Source of the DNA: Sphingosinicella sp942492965
GTDB lineage: Bacteria; Pseudomonadota; Alphaproteobacteria; Sphingomonadales; Sphingomonadaceae
Direction: 5' to 3'
Assembly: GCA_942492965.1 (NCBI GenBank)
Contig: OW818656.1
Coordinates: 2,914,001 to 2,978,000 of the forward strand
Length of the DNA stretch: 64,000 bases
Shown here: one piece after another, positions 60,851-64,000 of the stretch
How positions within the stretch are numbered: the stretch's first letter is position 1
How the letters are laid out: each line of letters starts with the position of its first letter
The notes under the pieces: generated by a model
What the model was told of the DNA's origin: nothing
Seen by the model: only the letters and a program-made list of their open reading frames with translations
The model's database searches: none
Program-made: the position numbers and the translations under genes

Positions 60851-62465
60851 GGTGGGCCTCGGCGATCAGCTTGCCGGCAGCGGGCGAAGGGTCTTCGGCA
60901 AGGTCGCCGACGGCCTTGATCCTTACCTGTGCCGACCGGCCGGGCAAGTAGCTCAGAAACACCTCCTCCATGTCGACGATCTGGATGCTGTCCTTCTGGC
61001 CGCCATTGGCGACGACACGCGCCGCGACGGCTTCACGCATCCGATCAAGGGCCGCGTGGCGCGGAACGCTGTCGTAGTCCACGATCTGTTCAAGCTGGGC
61101 GCCGATCTGGGCGATGGCGGCGCCGACCGCGTTGGCGACCGAGGCGTGCGGCGGTCGCAAAACCTGCGTTGCGCCCGGCAAGTCGTTGTCGATCAGAAAA
61201 TGCCCGCCGCCGACGGCGATGATCGGCACATCACCTTGCGCCGTCTTCATGCGATCGATGCCATCGGCGAACATCGCCTGCATGCGATGCCAGATCGCGG
61301 TCTGCACGGTGGCGCTCAGCGGCGGAATCGATGATGCGTCGCCGAAGCGCGTGCGTCCGGCTGCCACCGCGACATCGCTTGCCGTCAGCGTGCTGCCACC
61401 AAACAGAAACGCATCCTGCAGGATGCGGTAGCCCACCGAATCCGGCCCGATCCGCAGATCGGATTCGCCTAGCGCATCCGCCATGTAGAGCCCCGGATCG
61501 AGATGGATGCGCGTGCCGCCGCCGAGGCCGAGGGCGAGGATATCGGGCATCCGGAAATTGGTGCGGACACCGCCGATGTCGACGGAAATCGAGGATTCGC
61601 GGGGGAAGCCCTTCGAAAGCACGCCGATGTCGCAGGTGGTTCCGCCCACGTCCATGACGATCGCGTCGTTGATCCCGGTGAGGAAAGCGGCGCCGCGCAT
61701 GCTGTTCGTGGGGCCGGAGCCGATCGTCATCACCGGATAGCGCGCGGCATCCTCCGCCGAAATCAGCGTGCCGTCGTTCTGCGAAATGAACAGCGGCGCC
61801 TCAAGCTTCAGATCTCGGAGCGCACGTTCCAGCGAGGCGACAACGTGCCGCGCGAGGCTGGACAGCGCGGCATTCAGGATCACGCCGTTCTCGCGTTCGA
61901 TCAGCCCCAGCCGGCCGATGGTATGCGACAGGCTGATGCTGGCCTCGGGGTGTTCGGCGCGGATCACCTGCGCGGCGCGTTCCTCCATGGCCGAATTGAT
62001 CGGGGCGAATGCGCTGCTGACCGCGATGCTGTCGATCCCGCTTTCCCGGCAACGCCGCGCCGCATCGCGAACCCGGTCCTCGTCGAAGGCCGAAATCTCG
62101 CGGCCATCGAACTCGTAGCCGCCGGGCAGCAGGAAGATTTCGCCGCAAATCTGCTTCGCAAGGGGCACGGGCCAGCCCGTGAACGGGGGCAGGGCCTCAC
62201 CTGAAGGGCTCGCCAGCCGCAGGATCGCAACCCGGTCCAGCCGGTTCGCCTCGACGAGGGCATTGGTGAAATGCGTCGTGCCGATCATCACCGCCGTGAT
62301 CGCGCCGGGCGCGACGTTTCCCTCTTCGAGCACGGCGCGGATGGCAGCCGAAACGCCGCTGCTGACGTCAGCGGTCGTCGGCTGCTTGTTCGTGGCGACG
62401 ATCCGGAGGCCATCGATCAGAACGGCGTCGGTGTTCGTTCCGCCGACATCGACACCAATACGCAC
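60840..62465 (-). CDS. HyuA-like hydantoinase/oxoprolinase family protein, second copy
   Basis: A 541-residue protein starting at the GTG at 62465 (GAGGAGGATCAG upstream) with RIGVDVGGTNTDAVLIDG. It continues GTTHFTNALVEANRLDRV, LLPGGYEFDGREISAFDED, DVGGTTCDIGVL, GLGGGTRIHLDPG and AVGGGHFLIDND, the same order as the copy at 32489. It is the first gene of the minus-strand operon HyuA-DUF917-permease-amidase-esterase and has no HyuB partner. Family knowledge suggests ATP-dependent opening of a cyclic amide. The likely promoter lies in the 236-base gap shared with the second MalT-like regulator. Confidence 0.88.
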   Translation of the reverse strand: MRIGVDVGGTNTDAVLIDGLRIVATNKQPTTADVSSGVSAAIRAVLEEGNVAPGAITAVMIGTTHFTNALVEANRLDRVAILRLASPSGEALPPFTGWPVPLAKQICGEIFLLPGGYEFDGREISAFDEDRVRDAARRCRESGIDSIAVSSAFAPINSAMEERAAQVIRAEHPEASISLSHTIGRLGLIERENGVILNAALSSLARHVVASLERALRDLKLEAPLFISQNDGTLISAEDAARYPVMTIGSGPTNSMRGAAFLTGINDAIVMDVGGTTCDIGVLSKGFPRESSISVDIGGVRTNFRMPDILALGLGGGTRIHLDPGLYMADALGESDLRIGPDSVGYRILQDAFLFGGSTLTASDVAVAAGRTRFGDASSIPPLSATVQTAIWHRMQAMFADGIDRMKTAQGDVPIIAVGGGHFLIDNDLPGATQVLRPPHASVANAVGAAIAQIGAQLEQIVDYDSVPRHAALDRMREAVAARVVANGGQKDSIQIVDMEEVFLSYLPGRSAQVRIKAVGDLAEDPSPAAGKLIAEAHHAH

Positions 62466-62701
62466 CTGATCCTCCTCGAAGCGTCGCTCGCAAACTCTCG
62501 GGGATTTGAAGGGCCTGCCCCCTTGTGCGCAACGCGAATTACGGGTGCGAGAGGGCGCGAACGGGTAATGCGCCTGCCCGATGTGGGTAAAACCCCGTTG
62601 CCACCGTGCACAAGCGCCCCGGCAGGTTGCCAGGCCCGCGCTCAACCCGTAACTTCGGCCCATTCGGTAGAATGAAATCACGCGCGCGAGGTCGGGGCCC
62701 C
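62466..62701. promoter_or_regulatory. Divergent HyuA-operon / LAL-regulator promoter with GGGTAA-type repeats
   Basis: Elements GGGTGC at 62543-62548, GGGTAATGC at 62563-62571 and GGGTAA at 62585-62590 are direct repeats with 20- and 22-base periods; the first two are preceded by AC and the third by GT. An inverted ACCCGTAAC lies at 62645-62653. The core is shared with the promoter at 52056-52344. They are candidate binding sites for the adjacent MalT-like regulator. Confidence 0.55.
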
Positions 62702-64000
62702 ATGCTGGATGTGATTGCCGCCAAATTCGATCCGCCGATATGGATGGGCGAGCAGATTCACCGCGGCCTTCTGCTGCGCCAGCTGAACCATGCGCTGTCC
62801 CATCGCCTCACGCTCGTCCACGCACCCGCCGGATATGGCAAGACCAGCCTGCTTGCGCAGTGGCGCGACAGTCTGCCGCCCACTGCGGCGCAGGTGGCCT
62901 GGCTGACGCTGGAACGCGATGATCGGGATCTGAAACGGCTGGTGCGCTACCTCTTGATCGCGATCCACGGCGACGCTCAGGATGGAAGCCAGAAAAGCTC
63001 CTCGCCGGACTTGCCGCCGCGCGCCGCGCTCTCGGCGATCATCAACGGGCTCGCGGGTCGTTCGAACCCCTTCGTGCTGATCCTCGACGACCTTCACCAC
63101 GCCGACAGCGAGCCGGTGGCGGCGTTCCTGCAATCGCTGATCCGGCTTGCGCCCGCCAACTGTCACTTCGTTTTCGCATCGCGCGACTATCCCCGGCTCG
63201 GCCAGTCTGTGCTCGCGGCCGAAGAGCAGGTGCTCGAAATCACGGCGCACCAGCTGAAATTCTCGCTCGCCGAGACGGAAAGTCTGCTGGCCCGCACCGA
63301 CGAGCCACTGAAATCTTCCGACATCGAAACCATTCTGGACCGGACCGAAGGCTGGCCGATCGCCGTGCAACTGGCATCGCTTTCGCTGAAGCGCGGCGCG
63401 GATGCAGGGCGGGTGATCGACGAATATTGCGGATCGAGCACCGATCTTGCGCGCTATCTTTCCGAGCAGGTGCTGATGACCTTGCCGCAGGAGACGCGGG
63501 AGATCGTGATCCGCACGGCGCTACTCGACCGTCTGACCGGCGGAATGGTCGATCTGCTGTGCGACCGGGAGGACGGCTGGTTGGTGCTGGAGCGGCTGGA
63601 GCAGCAGGGCGTCTTTCTGGCGCCTGTGACGTGGGAGCGGCGCGAATACCGCTATCACCAGCTTTTCGCCGAATATCTGCGCGACCGCTTCGAGCGATCC
63701 GATCGTGCCGGCTATTCCGCGCTTCAGCGGCGGATCGCGCAGTGGTTCGCCGAGCGCGGCATGGTGGCGGACGCCGTGAACCACGCGATTCTCGCGTCGG
63801 ATGATGTGCTGCTGGCCGGGATTATCGAGGAGGCCGGAGGTTGGCGGCTGATACCGCAGGGCTTGCAGGGCGTCGTCGAGCGCGGCCTTTCGAAGCTGCC
63901 GGCCGCGCTCATCCGCGCGCGTCCTGGTCTCGCGCTCGCGCAGGTGTATCTCCAGATCAAGCTGGGTGAACTGGGCGCGGCGCGCGCCGAATATGATCGC
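62702..64000 (+). CDS. MalT-like LuxR-family activator (LAL type), C-terminus outside window
   Basis: 433 codons are inside the window. The Walker A motif is APAGYGKTSLL and the Walker B is FVLILDDLHHAD, followed by FASRDYPRLG, EGWPIAVQLASLSL and RYHQLFAEYLRDRF, the standard order in MalT-type ATPase domains. The DNA-binding LuxR domain would be beyond the right edge. It diverges from the HyuA-DUF917-permease operon and probably regulates it. It is only distantly similar to the regulator at 26453, which holds the same position relative to the other HyuA module. The ATG at 62702 lacks a strong ribosome site. Confidence 0.87.
   Translation, partial: MLDVIAAKFDPPIWMGEQIHRGLLLRQLNHALSHRLTLVHAPAGYGKTSLLAQWRDSLPPTAAQVAWLTLERDDRDLKRLVRYLLIAIHGDAQDGSQKSSSPDLPPRAALSAIINGLAGRSNPFVLILDDLHHADSEPVAAFLQSLIRLAPANCHFVFASRDYPRLGQSVLAAEEQVLEITAHQLKFSLAETESLLARTDEPLKSSDIETILDRTEGWPIAVQLASLSLKRGADAGRVIDEYCGSSTDLARYLSEQVLMTLPQETREIVIRTALLDRLTGGMVDLLCDREDGWLVLERLEQQGVFLAPVTWERREYRYHQLFAEYLRDRFERSDRAGYSALQRRIAQWFAERGMVADAVNHAILASDDVLLAGIIEEAGGWRLIPQGLQGVVERGLSKLPAALIRARPGLALAQVYLQIKLGELGAARAEYDR

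Noticed and set aside
25966..64000. Search by eye for a second copy of the tRNA-Glu 3' end as the right attachment site
   Set aside because: I noticed no second copy of the tRNA 3' end, so a complete island cannot be delimited inside this window.

Overview
The window is GC-rich DNA from an alphaproteobacterium, most likely a member of the Sphingomonadaceae. This rests on family content only: three TonB-dependent receptors, a SapC homologue, an IalB-family protein, a DcaP-like porin, MHS-type transporters and a catalytic-domain-only integrase of a type common in sphingomonads. No rRNA or species marker is present.

Left part (1-14.9 kb, all minus strand): a two-partner secretion locus. The order of transcription is sapC, tpsB (outer-membrane transporter), a small IalB-family secreted protein, then a giant filamentous-haemagglutinin-type exoprotein that runs off the left edge (more than 3450 residues here). 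The exoprotein has about 18 tandem FG-GAP-like repeats of ~72 residues, three copies of a ~450-residue cassette, and YDG/MBG-type repeats. An EAL-domain protein lies just upstream. A partly AT-rich, probably chimeric integrase follows at 15.0 kb.

16-26 kb: an acetate-switch module. A CrbS-like hybrid histidine kinase with an SLC5 transporter domain, a CrbR-like LuxR response regulator, acetyl-CoA synthetase, a DcaP-like porin and an MHS symporter lie together. The acs/porin divergent promoter carries two in-phase CGACCATsGTCG palindromes. The module ends at a tRNA-Glu(CTC) gene followed by an integrase remnant, the signature of a genomic-island insertion site.

26.4-64 kb: a long accessory catabolic region bracketed by two MalT-like (LAL) LuxR regulators. 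Next to the first regulator is a seven-gene operon: TonB receptor, DUF917, HyuA, DUF917, Asp/Glu racemase, MFS carrier, second racemase. Next to the second regulator, and divergent from it, is a five-gene operon: HyuA, DUF917, NCS1-type permease, amidase, esterase. Both have HyuA with DUF917 and lack HyuB. Between them lie an Oar-like receptor operon (PAF-acetylhydrolase-like hydrolase, Tat-exported amidohydrolase, MHS carrier, CoA-transferase, enoyl-CoA hydratase), a MocR regulator, a degradative HMG-CoA reductase, and an iron-type unit (PepSY membrane protein, siderophore-type TonB receptor, lipoprotein amidohydrolase). GGGTAA-type repeats spaced about two helical turns occur in the PepSY/receptor promoter and again in the HyuA/LAL promoter, which suggests one regulon.

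The most interesting candidate system is the duplicated HyuA-DUF917 module with its dedicated receptors, carriers, racemases and regulators. Its substrate cannot be read from sequence; a cyclic amide, imide or hydantoin-like compound is my inference.
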